A stretch of DNA of 64,000 bases, taken from positions 1,079,646-1,143,645 of the forward strand of contig NZ_JAMXLB010000001.1 in NCBI RefSeq assembly GCF_024054195.1, written 5' to 3'. Of the stretch, positions 8,437-16,440 are shown in pieces. The number at the start of each line of letters is the position of its first letter. Positions within the stretch are counted from its first letter, which is position 1. The position numbers were made by a program, and so were the translations under genes. The notes beneath the pieces are model-generated. The model worked only from the letters and a program-made list of their open reading frames with translations, was not told where the DNA came from and ran no database searches. The stretch is from Flavobacterium sp. NRK F7. Its GTDB lineage: Bacteria > Bacteroidota > Bacteroidia > Flavobacteriales > Flavobacteriaceae.

Positions 8437-9004
8437 GTATATCATCAATAAATTCTATTTTGGAAATATTGTCTTTTTTAATAAAAGTAATTTGATGATG
8501 GTTATTAGAAAAAAGACTATCACAAATTATTTTGAAATCCGATTTTAAAATCCATTCATAATTTTTATTAATTTCTTTTAAAGATAAACCCATTATTTTT
8601 TCTGAAATTGAAAATTCTAAATCAGCACATTGAAAGGGTAAAATTAACTTTGGTTTTTTTAAGAGTGTAACATGAACAGTTTGATTAGCATTTGATATGT
8701 TCCAGATTTCAGGTCTTTTACTATTATCTATTCCAGTGATATAGCCGCATTTAGATTCTGTTAAATCACAAAAATCAATCTCACCATAATCATTTAAATG
8801 TAAGGTATCTTTTGATTTATTTAATATTTCTGCTTTAAAAGTTATCTTTGAAAATCGACACCAATCTCTTTTTAATTTTACAAAATCTATAATAATTTCG
8901 TTAATTCTACCCTTAATAGCACTTTCATTATTTTCCTTTTTGCAACTTAATAAGATAAACAGTAATAAACCTAAAAAATGAATGTAGTATTTATTTCTTT
9001 TCAT
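8429..9004 (-). CDS. Lipoprotein of unknown function between inverted REP-like elements
   Basis: A 191-aa protein with a lipoprotein signal peptide and lipobox LLSC (Cys21), followed by Lys/Glu-rich sequence (KKENNES) and a beta-rich body. No family was recognised. Its final codons (Pro, Arg, stop) are read from a REP-like hairpin, so the C-terminus may be truncated or replaced. The start overlaps by 14 bases the end of an open frame that has lost its 5' part (8991-9143). That tight coupling and the REP frame are typical of the toxin-immunity modules that flavobacteria shuffle, so an immunity-type role is possible, but this is inference only. Confidence 0.6.
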   Translation of the reverse strand: MKRNKYYIHFLGLLLFILLSCKKENNESAIKGRINEIIIDFVKLKRDWCRFSKITFKAEILNKSKDTLHLNDYGEIDFCDLTESKCGYITGIDNSKRPEIWNISNANQTVHVTLLKKPKLILPFQCADLEFSISEKIMGLSLKEINKNYEWILKSDFKIICDSLFSNNHHQITFIKKDNISKIEFIDDIPR

Positions 9005-9143
9005 TTGTTTCTTCTTTAAATATTATTTCTTGTTGAAAATCTTTATCCCAATCTTTTGGAAGAACCTCAATAGGTTTTAAATTGACAAAAGGGCTTGGTA
9101 AAGCTGGATTTTCATCTTGATTGACACTCCCGATAGCGCGGAT
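8991..9143 (-). pseudogene. Orphan C-terminal fragment of a lost gene
   Basis: An open frame of 50 codons without a start codon ends at TAA 8991-8993. It reads through SVNQDENPALPSPFV, then LKPIEVLPKDWDKDF, and ends KEETNEKK. Upstream the frame enters the REP-like element and meets a stop there (9144-9146). It overlaps the lipoprotein start by 14 bases, as a real upstream gene in an operon would. The coding-like composition and coupling suggest the tail of a larger gene whose body was lost when the REP element became the new boundary. The original product cannot be told. Confidence 0.5.
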
Positions 9144-9156
9144 TTATAATCCGTGC
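9129..9156 (+). repeat. REP-like hairpin element, copy 2
   Basis: CCCGATAGCGCGGA, loop TTTATAA, TCCGTGC. The stem GCGCGGA/TCCGTGC has one G-T wobble. It is in opposite orientation to copy 1 at 8409-8436, so the two bracket a block of about 750 bp as inverted ends. Confidence 0.85.
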
Positions 9157-9338
9157 TTCTAAATTTAGTGTTATTACAAATATAAAGTAAACTTTTGCGT
9201 CAATATTTGAAAAAAAATGGGGTTATTGGGAGTAGTTGTATTATTATTTTATTTGAATTCAGTACGGATTAAATCCTTGATAATTTCTCTAATGGCGTAA
9301 ATAAATCAGAGCTGTTTAGTCTATTTACTTTAAACTGA
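9157..9338. other. Intergenic stretch with a minus-strand -7 box
   Basis: No gene seen. TATATTTG on the minus strand (9177-9184) fits the -7 consensus, with a possible TTG at 9201-9203 (spacing 16). It would transcribe the REP hairpin, the orphan fragment and the lipoprotein gene. The remaining bases show no structure I could recognise. Confidence 0.4.
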
Positions 9339-9722
9339 TCAATACGGTTTAAAAAACACAACAGTTGTTTTACATTCGTTATATTTTCCTAGATCTATCA
9401 TACTATTTTTTGGATTTTTAACAGAATAATAAACCTTAAATTTTTTATTTAAATATTTCAATTTAAGCGATTTTGATCCAATAAAATCAACTCCAACTCT
9501 TCCTTCTAAAGTGTCATTCCCAACAATATAATTGTAATACAGATAACTTTTTCTGCTTGCTTCTACTGTTACTCTAGTCACTACGCCATAAGTTTTGATA
9601 CTATTCTGTTTGAGACTAAATTGATTATAAGCTTGATATGATAAAGCGTACACAAATAGTATAAAGATAATAATCCCAAAAATAATTTTAAGTAAAGTAT
9701 CTTGCTCTTTGCTTATATTCAT
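9339..9722 (-). CDS. Single-pass membrane protein, unknown function
   Basis: A 127-aa protein with one TM helix (about residues 11-28, IIFGIIIFILFVYALSY) and a soluble beta-rich domain beginning YGVVTRVTVEASRKSYLYYN. The pattern of a short beta domain after one helix, with a VYYSVKNPKNSMID segment near the end, resembles DUF3592-like proteins, but the match is weak. It lies 24 bp after the stop of the lipoprotein gene at 9747-10178 on the same strand, so the two may be co-transcribed. Confidence 0.5.
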   Translation of the reverse strand: MNISKEQDTLLKIIFGIIIFILFVYALSYQAYNQFSLKQNSIKTYGVVTRVTVEASRKSYLYYNYIVGNDTLEGRVGVDFIGSKSLKLKYLNKKFKVYYSVKNPKNSMIDLGKYNECKTTVVFFKPY

Positions 9723-9746
9723 ACTTTTTTCTGAGGAATATATCGA

Positions 9747-10178
9747 TTAATTGTATACGCGTAAAGTGCTTGAGTTTACTTGTTGCACTCGATATTGTTT
9801 CATCGGATATTGCTTACCTTGGGCCTGACCCGTAAAAAAACTATATTCAGCATCATCACAAGCACAAACTGCTTTGATACCATTAATAGTCATGGTAGAA
9901 CATGTGCTTAAAGGTTGGTTTGGGCAAGCCGCATCAAATGCCACATAATTATTACTTCCTGCATTAAAAACAAATACGCCTCTGATTCCAGCAGCGCCAT
10001 TATTGATATAAACCGAATTACTTACAAATTGTAAATTATTATATTCTGGTAAATTCAGATTGATAGTTAAATCAACCGGATAATTTGGTAAATAAGGATT
10101 GTTATTGTTTATTCCATTGTCTTTACTGCAACTTAAAAAAAGTGCGATAAATAAAGAGAAAATCAAGTGTCTTTTCAT
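9747..10178 (-). CDS. Lipoprotein with a Rieske-like fold lacking histidine ligands
   Basis: A 143-aa protein with lipobox FLSC (Cys17). The second half has the layout of a small Rieske domain: FVFNAGSNNYVAFDAACPNQ, a spacer, then AVCACDDAEYSFFTGQ and a KQYRVQQVNSSTLRVYN end strand. A true Rieske centre needs CxH and CxxH. Here the first site reads CPN and the second CACDD, with no histidine in either, so a standard 2Fe-2S cluster is unlikely. A disulfide or structural role is possible. A TAAATTTG box on the minus strand at 10202-10209 may be its promoter. The family link is by pattern only. Confidence 0.55.
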   Translation of the reverse strand: MKRHLIFSLFIALFLSCSKDNGINNNNPYLPNYPVDLTINLNLPEYNNLQFVSNSVYINNGAAGIRGVFVFNAGSNNYVAFDAACPNQPLSTCSTMTINGIKAVCACDDAEYSFFTGQAQGKQYPMKQYRVQQVNSSTLRVYN

Positions 10179-10270
10179 TTTTTAGGATGGATTTTAAATT
10201 TCAAATTTAATTTATTTAATTTTGACTCACTAAAAAACCGTCATAAATTAATTTTAAAAAAAATAATTAT

Positions 10271-10306
10271 TACCTTTGCGTAAAGGAATCCCATCAAATG
10301 GGATTC
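10271..10306 (+). promoter_or_regulatory. greA -7 box and leader hairpin
   Basis: TACCTTTG (10271-10278) fits TAnnTTTG. Directly downstream is a perfect 9-bp stem GAATCCCAT/ATGGGATTC with loop CAA (10286-10306), followed by TTTCTATTT. The hairpin would be at or near the 5' end of the greA mRNA. It may stabilise the RNA or act as an attenuator. Confidence 0.55.
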
Positions 10307-10332
10307 TTTCTATTTATATAAACGATGAAGTT

Positions 10333-10809
10333 ATGAGCACAGTATCTTATTACACAGCAGAAGGATTAAAAAAACTAAGAGAAGAATTAGATCAATTAAA
10401 AAGTATAGAACGTCCAAAAGCATCACAAGCAATTGCGGAAGCGAGAGATAAAGGAGATTTGTCTGAAAATGCGGAATACGATGCCGCAAAAGAAGCACAA
10501 GGTCTTTTAGAAATGAAAATTGCAAAAATGGAAGAATTAGTGGCAAATGCTCGTTTAATTGACGAGTCTCAATTGGATGTTTCCAAAGCTTTGGTGTTAT
10601 CTACCGTTAAAATTAAAAACCAAACGAACGGTATGGAGATGAAATATACTTTAGTTGCAGAAAGTGAAGCAGATTTAAAGTCTGGAAAAATTTCTGTAAC
10701 ATCTCCAATTGGGAAAGGTTTGTTAGGTAAAAAAGTAGGTGAAATTGCCGAAATAAAAGTACCAAATGGAACCTTGAATTTTGAAGTTTTAGAAATTACA
10801 AGAGACTAA
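10333..10809 (+). CDS. greA: Transcription elongation factor GreA
   Basis: GreA binds the RNA polymerase secondary channel and stimulates cleavage of backtracked transcripts. The N-terminal coiled coil (residues 1-75) has the family motif YYTAEGLKKLREELD, and the loop motif ARDKGDLSENAEYDAAKEAQ carries the acidic tip residues Asp and Glu needed for cleavage. The C-terminal FKBP-like domain ends in GTLNFEVLEI. An earlier in-frame ATG at 10276 lies inside the promoter and hairpin, so the ATG at 10333 was chosen; it gives 158 aa, the E. coli length. The HIT gene follows after 3 bp and is surely in the same operon. Confidence 0.95.
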   Translation: MSTVSYYTAEGLKKLREELDQLKSIERPKASQAIAEARDKGDLSENAEYDAAKEAQGLLEMKIAKMEELVANARLIDESQLDVSKALVLSTVKIKNQTNGMEMKYTLVAESEADLKSGKISVTSPIGKGLLGKKVGEIAEIKVPNGTLNFEVLEITRD

Positions 10810-10812
10810 AAT

Positions 10813-11202
10813 ATGGCTTCTATTTTTACAAAAATTATTGAAGGAGAAATCCCCTGTTATAAAATTGCAGAAGATGAAAATTATATTGCTTTTTTAGATG
10901 TGAACCCGAATGCGAAAGGACATACATTATGTGTGCCAAAGCAAGAAATCAATAAGATTTTTGACATGGAAGAAGATTTATATCTGCAATTAATGTCTTT
11001 TTCTAGAAAAGTAGCCAAAGCCATAGAAAAAACAATAGAATGTAAAAGGGTAGGTGTTGCAGTCGTAGGTTTAGAAGTACCTCATGTTCACGTACATTTA
11101 ATTCCTTTACAAGATATGGATGATATGCGTTTTCAAAGAAAAGTAAGCCTTGAAAAAGCTGAATTTGAAAGTGTTGCACAAGCTATAGCAGCTAATTTAT
11201 AA
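10813..11202 (+). CDS. HIT family nucleotide-binding protein
   Basis: A 129-aa histidine triad protein of the HINT/protein kinase C-interacting group, which hydrolyses nucleoside phosphoramidates or similar adenylates. The triad motif HVHVHLIPL lies near residues 95-103, and the N-terminal FTKIIEGEIPCYKI with FLDVNPNAKGHTL is typical. The physiological substrate is not known. It follows greA by 3 bp and ends at a strong bidirectional terminator. Confidence 0.9.
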   Translation: MASIFTKIIEGEIPCYKIAEDENYIAFLDVNPNAKGHTLCVPKQEINKIFDMEEDLYLQLMSFSRKVAKAIEKTIECKRVGVAVVGLEVPHVHVHLIPLQDMDDMRFQRKVSLEKAEFESVAQAIAANL

Positions 11203-11203
11203 T

Positions 11204-11234
11204 AAAAAAATCCCGATTTATTCGGGATTTTTTT
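11204..11234. terminator. Bidirectional terminator
   Basis: The stem AAATCCCGA/TCGGGATTT with a short loop has A-runs on one side and T-runs on the other. It lies between the convergent HIT and histidine kinase genes and can serve both. Confidence 0.88.
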
Positions 11235-11235
11235 A

Positions 11236-12390
11236 TTAGTGATTGGTTTTAAAATAACTCACCTGTATGGTGGTTCCTTTTCCAATTTCTGAGTGTACCA
11301 CTCTGATGTTGCCTTTATGATATTCTTGTACAATTCTTTTCGTTAAGGATAATCCTAAACCCCAACCTCTTTTTTTAGTAGTAAAGCCTGGTTCGAATAT
11401 TTTTGAAAATTGATTTTTAGGAATACCTTTTCCGGTATCGGTTACTCTAATTCGTACTTTGTTTTTATCCTCTGTAATAGAAATATCTAATTTTCCTTTA
11501 CCTTTCATAGCATCAATAGCATTTTTGACTAAATTTTCAATGGTCCAACTGTGTAAAATAGGATTTATTGAAATTTCAATAGGATGTTTAGGTGCGGTAA
11601 ATTGGAAAACCACATGATTCGAAGATCGTGATTTTAAATATTCAAACGAATTTTTAGTTTCTTCTACAATGTCTACCAATTCTAAGACGGGTTCACTACC
11701 AATTTTTGAAAAACGATCTGTAATTGTTTGTAGTCGATTAATATCTTTCTCAATTTCTAAAATGGTTGAAGGCTCGACATTATCTAATTTTAAAATTTCT
11801 AACCAACCAATTAAAGAAGATAGTGGCGTTCCAATTTGATGTGCGGTTTCTTTTGCCATACCTGCCCAAAGTTTATTTTGTGTGGCCATTTTAGTGGCTC
11901 TATAAAAATTATAAACAACGGCTCCAAATAAAATGATAATTAAAACTAACGCAATCGGATAATATTTTAACTTGTTTAATAAGGCCGAATTTCCATAGTA
12001 AATTAAGCGATAATCATCATTAGAAAGATCCATTTTAATCGGTTGATTCTCCGATTTTATTTTTTCAAAGAGCTTTTTTACTTGAATACTGTCATTTTCG
12101 ATTTCGGGATCTAAATTATTACTGTTTAAAATCATACCCTCATTGTTCACTTCTATCATTGGATTGGAACCATTTGCTTGTATAATTTTAAAAGGCAAAC
12201 CAACGTCGGTATCCCCATCAGCATTCGCTAAGGTTTTTTGGGCTGCAACCCAAAGTTCCATTTTTTTTCTTTCATCATTCTTGAAGATTTGAAAAAAAAC
12301 ATAGGTGTTCCATAAAATGACAATAACGATTAAGAAGGAGGCTAAAATGATAAACCAACGGGTTATATTTCTTTTTTCAGAAAATTGCAT
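11236..12390 (-). CDS. Membrane sensor histidine kinase
   Basis: Two TM helices (about residues 9-31 and 143-163) frame a periplasmic sensor region of about 110 residues. The cytoplasmic part has an H-box AKETAHQIGTPLSSLIGWLE (His near 182), an N-box NLVKNAIDAM, G1 DTGKGIP, an F-box FEPGFTTKKRGWGLGLSLTK and a final GKGTTIQVSY strand, so the catalytic parts are complete. The H-box is the HQIGTPLSS form common in flavobacterial orphan kinases. No response regulator is adjacent. An upstream in-frame ATG at 12426 would prefix 12 atypical residues; the ATG at 12390 fits better. The signal is unknown. Confidence 0.88.
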   Translation of the reverse strand: MQFSEKRNITRWFIILASFLIVIVILWNTYVFFQIFKNDERKKMELWVAAQKTLANADGDTDVGLPFKIIQANGSNPMIEVNNEGMILNSNNLDPEIENDSIQVKKLFEKIKSENQPIKMDLSNDDYRLIYYGNSALLNKLKYYPIALVLIIILFGAVVYNFYRATKMATQNKLWAGMAKETAHQIGTPLSSLIGWLEILKLDNVEPSTILEIEKDINRLQTITDRFSKIGSEPVLELVDIVEETKNSFEYLKSRSSNHVVFQFTAPKHPIEISINPILHSWTIENLVKNAIDAMKGKGKLDISITEDKNKVRIRVTDTGKGIPKNQFSKIFEPGFTTKKRGWGLGLSLTKRIVQEYHKGNIRVVHSEIGKGTTIQVSYFKTNH

Positions 12391-12516
12391 ATTTAATATT
12401 TGTAAGTAAAAATAGTAAAATCCCAATCAAGATGATAATGGTCTATAGATAAAACGTAAAATAGATTTAGATATTTTATAAAGAGCTTCTTGTTAAAGAT
12501 ATTCTCCGAAATCCAT

Positions 12517-12546
12517 TTGGGTTGGTCTTAAAAATATGTAAATTTG
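12517..12546 (+). promoter_or_regulatory. Promoter of the flavin reductase gene
   Basis: TTG (12517-12519), 19 bp spacing, TAAATTTG (12539-12546): full match to the Bacteroidota consensus. It lies 18 bp before the start codon. Confidence 0.7.
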
Positions 12547-12564
12547 TAAAAATCTTATTTACGA

Positions 12565-13440
12565 ATGATATCTATTAATCCAAAAGACGTTACACCAGCT
12601 AAATTACAAGGCTATTTGCAAGGAGCTGTAGCACCTAGACCTATTGCGTTTGCAAGTACTATTGATGAAAATGGAAATCCAAATTTATCACCATTTAGTT
12701 TTTTTAATGTTTTTAGTGCCAATCCACCGATATTAATTTTTTCACCAGCAAGAAGAGTACGGGATAATACGATTAAACATACTCTAATTAATGCACATAG
12801 TACAAAAGAAGTAGTGATTAATGTGGTAAATTATGATATAGTGCAGCAAATGTCACTTTCTAGCACCGAATATCCTGATGGTGTGAATGAATTTGAAAAA
12901 GCGGGTTTAACAATGCTTCAATCAGATATAGTAAAGCCTTTTCGAGTAGCAGAAAGTCCCGTGCAATTTGAATGCAAAATAAATGAAATTATAGCATTAG
13001 GAAATGAAGGTGGAGCTGGAAATTTAGTGATTTGTGAAGTGGTAAAAATACATATTGCGGAATCCGTTTTAGATGCAAATGGAGGTATCGATCAGCATAA
13101 GATTGATTTGGTAGCGCGTTGTGGTGGGAATTGGTATTCTAGAGCCAATAGCGGTTTATTTGAAGTTGAAAAACCGCTTTCAACTATGGGAATTGGGGTA
13201 GATGCTATTCCCGAATTTATTAAGAAAAGTACGGTTTTCTCTGGAAATGATTTAGGAATTTTAGGAAATGTCGAAAGTATTCCAAACGAAGAAGAAATTA
13301 CTATCTTTGTAAACGAAAATTTTGGAGTAAAAGCCGTTTTGAGCAGTGATGACGAAATCAAAAAACACGAACTTGCCAAGCAGTATATTGATAAAAATGA
13401 GGTTTTAAACGCTTGGAAAGTATTATTAGCAAATAAATAA
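12565..13440 (+). CDS. Flavin reductase family protein (FMN-binding split barrel)
   Basis: A 291-aa protein whose N-terminal 200 residues match the flavin reductase-like split barrel: GAVAPRPIAFASTIDENG with NLSPFSFFNVFSANPP binds FMN, and a later NLVICEVVKIHIAE strand completes the barrel. Family members reduce flavins with NAD(P)H or act as flavin-dependent oxidoreductases; the partner here is unknown. The last 90 residues (after about 200) form an extra helical tail often seen in this subgroup. The DUF3127 gene follows after 11 bp, suggesting co-transcription. Confidence 0.88.
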   Translation: MISINPKDVTPAKLQGYLQGAVAPRPIAFASTIDENGNPNLSPFSFFNVFSANPPILIFSPARRVRDNTIKHTLINAHSTKEVVINVVNYDIVQQMSLSSTEYPDGVNEFEKAGLTMLQSDIVKPFRVAESPVQFECKINEIIALGNEGGAGNLVICEVVKIHIAESVLDANGGIDQHKIDLVARCGGNWYSRANSGLFEVEKPLSTMGIGVDAIPEFIKKSTVFSGNDLGILGNVESIPNEEEITIFVNENFGVKAVLSSDDEIKKHELAKQYIDKNEVLNAWKVLLANK

Positions 13441-13451
13441 AATTATAAGAA

Positions 13452-13829
13452 ATGGAAGTAACAGGAAGAGTAAAAGTGATTAACCCAGTACAACAGGTTA
13501 GTGCAACATTTAAGAAAAGAGAGTTAGTGGTTACCACAGAAGAACAATATCCACAACATATTATGATTGAGTTTACTCAAGATAAAACAGATTTATTAAA
13601 TAATTATACACCTGGGGAACAAGTTAAAGTTTCTATTAATTTAAGAGGAAGAGAATGGGTAAACCCACAAGGTGAAACTAAATATTTTAATTCTATTCAA
13701 GGTTGGAGAATTGAAAAATTACAACCTGAAGCACCAGTAACTGGGCAAATGCCTCCAATGCCAGCTGCAGATGCTTTTGAACCAGCAACTAATTTTAATG
13801 AAGAAGAACACGACGATCTTCCTTTTTAA
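13452..13829 (+). CDS. DUF3127 domain protein
   Basis: A 125-aa protein of the DUF3127 family common in Bacteroidota. The family core starts MEVTGRVKVINPVQQVSATF and includes KRELVVTTEEQYPQHIMIEF and REWVNPQGETKYFNSIQGWR, which has the look of an OB-fold single-stranded nucleic-acid binder. The C-terminus is a Pro- and acid-rich tail ending EEEHDDLPF, much like the protein-interaction tail of SSB. That similarity is an observation and its function is not established. Confidence 0.85.
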   Translation: MEVTGRVKVINPVQQVSATFKKRELVVTTEEQYPQHIMIEFTQDKTDLLNNYTPGEQVKVSINLRGREWVNPQGETKYFNSIQGWRIEKLQPEAPVTGQMPPMPAADAFEPATNFNEEEHDDLPF

Positions 13830-13850
13830 AAACAATACAATATCAAGTAC

Positions 13851-13892
13851 AAGTCAGAAGTTTTAGTGAACACTATAATTTCTGACTTTTTT
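13851..13892 (+). terminator. Terminator after the DUF3127 gene
   Basis: The stem AAGTCAGAA/TTCTGACTT encloses a loop of about 20 nt and is followed by a T-run. Confidence 0.78.
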
Positions 13893-13924
13893 AATACCAA
13901 ATTTTTAATTTCGAATTTTATAAC

Positions 13925-14581
13925 ATGCATTTTTTAACAAAAGACATTTATTTTCCACCAGTGGAGGAAGCTTCACCTGAAGGTATATTGGCTGTAGGTG
14001 GTGATTTATCCATAGAGCGTCTTTTGCTAGCTTATAAAAGTGGTATTTTTCCTTGGTTTGAAGAGGATGAACCTATTCTTTGGTGGGCACCTGAGGAACG
14101 TATGGTATTGTTTTTTGAAGATTTGAAAATTTCAAAAAGTATGCGAAACGTACTCAATCAAAATAAATTTAAAGTCACATTTAATACGGCTTTTAAAGAA
14201 GTGATTTCCCATTGCAAAAAAATAGTTAGAAAAGACCAACCGGGCACTTGGATTACCAATGAGATGGTGGAAGCCTATTGTAAACTACATGAAATAGGAG
14301 TGGCTAAAAGTGTGGAAGTCTGGTTAAATAATGAATTAGTAGGTGGCTTATATGGTGTCGATTTAGGTCATATCTTTTGTGGTGAAAGTATGTTTTCCAA
14401 AGTTTCCAATGCAAGTAAAGTCGCATTTATTCATTTGGTAAAATTTTTGGAACAAAACAACTATCGCATTTTGGATTGCCAAGTCTATAATGATCATTTA
14501 GCCTCATTAGGTTGTGTGGAAATTGATAGAGATGATTTTATGATGGTTTTGCAACATGGTATATCCAATTTAAAAACGTAG
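13925..14581 (+). CDS. aat: Leucyl/phenylalanyl-tRNA--protein transferase
   Basis: Aat attaches Leu or Phe from tRNA to N-terminal Arg or Lys of proteins, marking them for the ClpS/ClpAP N-end-rule pathway. Motifs are clear: FPPVEEASPEGILAVGGDLS, SGIFPWFEEDEPILWWAPE, GTWITNEMVEAYCKLHE, VGGLYGVDLGHIFCGESMFS and the end motif DCQVYNDHLASLG. The 218-aa length is standard. Its 3' end overlaps that of thiF by 12 bases on the opposite strand. Confidence 0.96.
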   Translation: MHFLTKDIYFPPVEEASPEGILAVGGDLSIERLLLAYKSGIFPWFEEDEPILWWAPEERMVLFFEDLKISKSMRNVLNQNKFKVTFNTAFKEVISHCKKIVRKDQPGTWITNEMVEAYCKLHEIGVAKSVEVWLNNELVGGLYGVDLGHIFCGESMFSKVSNASKVAFIHLVKFLEQNNYRILDCQVYNDHLASLGCVEIDRDDFMMVLQHGISNLKT

Positions 14582-15280
14582 CTTCCTAAATTGCCATTCC
14601 AAAGTATTCAACACAATCAGTTCATTAGTTAAACAAGGTAAATCGGTAATTACTTTTAAGGTTTCATGAGCCATCATTGTACCAATAATACCTGGTAAAG
14701 TACCTAAAACACCGTTCAAGCTACAATTAGGAACGTCTTCTGGATTCGGTGGTTCTGGAAAAATATCTCTAAGATTTTTACTTCCTTTATGATTGAACAC
14801 AGCAACTTGTCCTTCAAATTTTAAAATACTACCATAAACTAATGGCTTTCCTAGTTTTACACAAGTATCGTTTACCAAATAACGCGTCGTAAAATTGTCA
14901 CAACCATCAATCACAATGTCAAAAGAAGCAAGAATAGACTCACAAGTAGCAGTTGTAATTTTTTCATTAAAGACACTATAATTTAGGTTCGGATTTAACT
15001 CTTTCAATAGTTCTAAGGCAATAGTAGCTTTTGGGGAACCAATCTGATTTTCGCGATATAAAATTTGACGGTGTAAATTGGATAATTCAATTACATCAAA
15101 ATCAACAATACCAATTGTCCCTACACCTGATGCTGCTAAATATTGTAAAATAGGACAACCTAAACCACCAGCTCCAATTACTACTACTTTAGCCTTTTTA
15201 ATTTTTTCTTGACCTTCGTTTCCTATTTCAGGAAGTAACATGGGTTTTGTGTAACGTAAATAATCTTCAATTTCAAGCAT
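14570..15280 (-). CDS. thiF: ThiF-type sulfur carrier adenylyltransferase (HesA/MoeB/ThiF)
   Basis: It adenylates the C-terminal Gly of ThiS to prepare it for sulfur transfer in thiazole synthesis. The nucleotide-binding loop VVIGAGGLGCPILQYLAASG, the Arg-finger region ELSNLHRQILY, DGCDNFTTRYLVNDTC and the catalytic-cysteine region PNCSLNGVLGTLPG are present. The 236-aa length is short. The CxxC pairs that hold structural zinc in many MoeB/ThiF proteins are not visible. It is the last gene of the thi operon and lies 5 bp after thiH. Confidence 0.9.
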   Translation of the reverse strand: MLEIEDYLRYTKPMLLPEIGNEGQEKIKKAKVVVIGAGGLGCPILQYLAASGVGTIGIVDFDVIELSNLHRQILYRENQIGSPKATIALELLKELNPNLNYSVFNEKITTATCESILASFDIVIDGCDNFTTRYLVNDTCVKLGKPLVYGSILKFEGQVAVFNHKGSKNLRDIFPEPPNPEDVPNCSLNGVLGTLPGIIGTMMAHETLKVITDLPCLTNELIVLNTLEWQFRKLRF

Positions 15281-15285
15281 AGTTT

Positions 15286-16401
15286 TTAAGAATTATAATT
15301 TGCATCCCAATCTTTCCATACTGGTTCGTATCCTTGTTGTTTGATGATTGCAGCGATTACATCAGCCGAACGTTCGTCACTAGTTTCAAATTGTTCCAAA
15401 GATTGTTTGTCTACACTATAACCACCAGGATTGGTCTTTGAACCTGCGCTCATGGTAGTTGTTCCAATAGGAATAATATGATTTCTGAAATTCTCATTTT
15501 CTCGAGTTGAAATCGAAATTTCTAAATCGGGATTCCAAATGCGATAAGCACAAATTAATTGTGTAAGGTCTTTATCGTGCATAATAAAGTTAGGCTCTAT
15601 TATGCCTTCTGCTGGTCTAAGTCTAGGAAAGGATACCGAATATTTAGTTTGCCAATAGTTTTTCTGTAAATAATCGATATGTAAGGCATTAAAGAAACTA
15701 TCGGTTCGCCAATCTTCCAAACCTAATAATACGCCCAAACCTATTTTATGAATACCCGCTTTTCCAATGCGATCTGGTGTTTCTAAACGAAATTCAAAAT
15801 TTGACTTTTTCCCTTTTGGATGATAGTGCTTGTAGACTTCTTGATGATAGGTTTCTTGGTAAACCAAAACGGTATGTACACCCGCTTGATGCAAACTGAT
15901 ATATTCAGATTCACTAAGTGGCTGTACTTCTACTGAAATAGTAGCAAAATGTTTTTTTATGATTTCTATGGTATTTAAAAAATAGTTGATGTTAACGGTA
16001 TAATTGGCTTCTCCTGTAACCAATAAAACATGATTAAACCCAGCTTTTTTTAACACTTCAATTTCTGCTTTTATTTCCGTATCTGTTAGTGTTTTTCTTT
16101 TTATCTTATTGTCTAAACTGAAACCACAATAGGTACATATATTTTGGCATTCGTTGCTTAAATATAATGGAGCATACATTTGTATGGTTTTTCCAAAGCG
16201 TTGTTTCGTTAGCAAATGACATTTTTGTGCCATAATTTCTAAATATTCAGAAGCTACGGGCGCAATAAGATGCAAGAAATCTGTTAACGTGCATTTCTCT
16301 TTCGAAAGGCTTTTTTCCACATCTGCTGCTGTAGTTTGATATATTTTTTTTTGAATGGTTGCCCAATCATATTGTTTGAATATTTCGTTAAAGGTGCTCA
16401 T
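15286..16401 (-). CDS. thiH: 2-iminoacetate synthase (tyrosine lyase) ThiH
   Basis: This radical SAM enzyme cleaves tyrosine to p-cresol and dehydroglycine, the glycine-derived precursor of the thiazole ring. The cluster motif CxxxCxxC is seen in CQNICTYCGFSLDN (about residues 85-98). Other family segments are MYAPLYLSNEC, NHVLLVTGEANYTV, VLLGLEDWRTDSFF and SFPRLRPAEG. The 371-aa length is standard. The choice of ThiH over the oxygen-dependent ThiO fits an organism able to live at low oxygen. It is in the thi operon, downstream of thiG. Confidence 0.96.
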   Translation of the reverse strand: MSTFNEIFKQYDWATIQKKIYQTTAADVEKSLSKEKCTLTDFLHLIAPVASEYLEIMAQKCHLLTKQRFGKTIQMYAPLYLSNECQNICTYCGFSLDNKIKRKTLTDTEIKAEIEVLKKAGFNHVLLVTGEANYTVNINYFLNTIEIIKKHFATISVEVQPLSESEYISLHQAGVHTVLVYQETYHQEVYKHYHPKGKKSNFEFRLETPDRIGKAGIHKIGLGVLLGLEDWRTDSFFNALHIDYLQKNYWQTKYSVSFPRLRPAEGIIEPNFIMHDKDLTQLICAYRIWNPDLEISISTRENENFRNHIIPIGTTTMSAGSKTNPGGYSVDKQSLEQFETSDERSADVIAAIIKQQGYEPVWKDWDANYNS

Positions 16402-16440
16402 CTGTTTTGGTTTAGAAAAAAGGACTAATTAAGAATGTCT

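Noticed and set aside
8409-9156. Insertion sequence bounded by terminal inverted repeats
   Set aside because: No transposase gene between the two elements and no target-site duplication visible; REP-like elements are the better reading.
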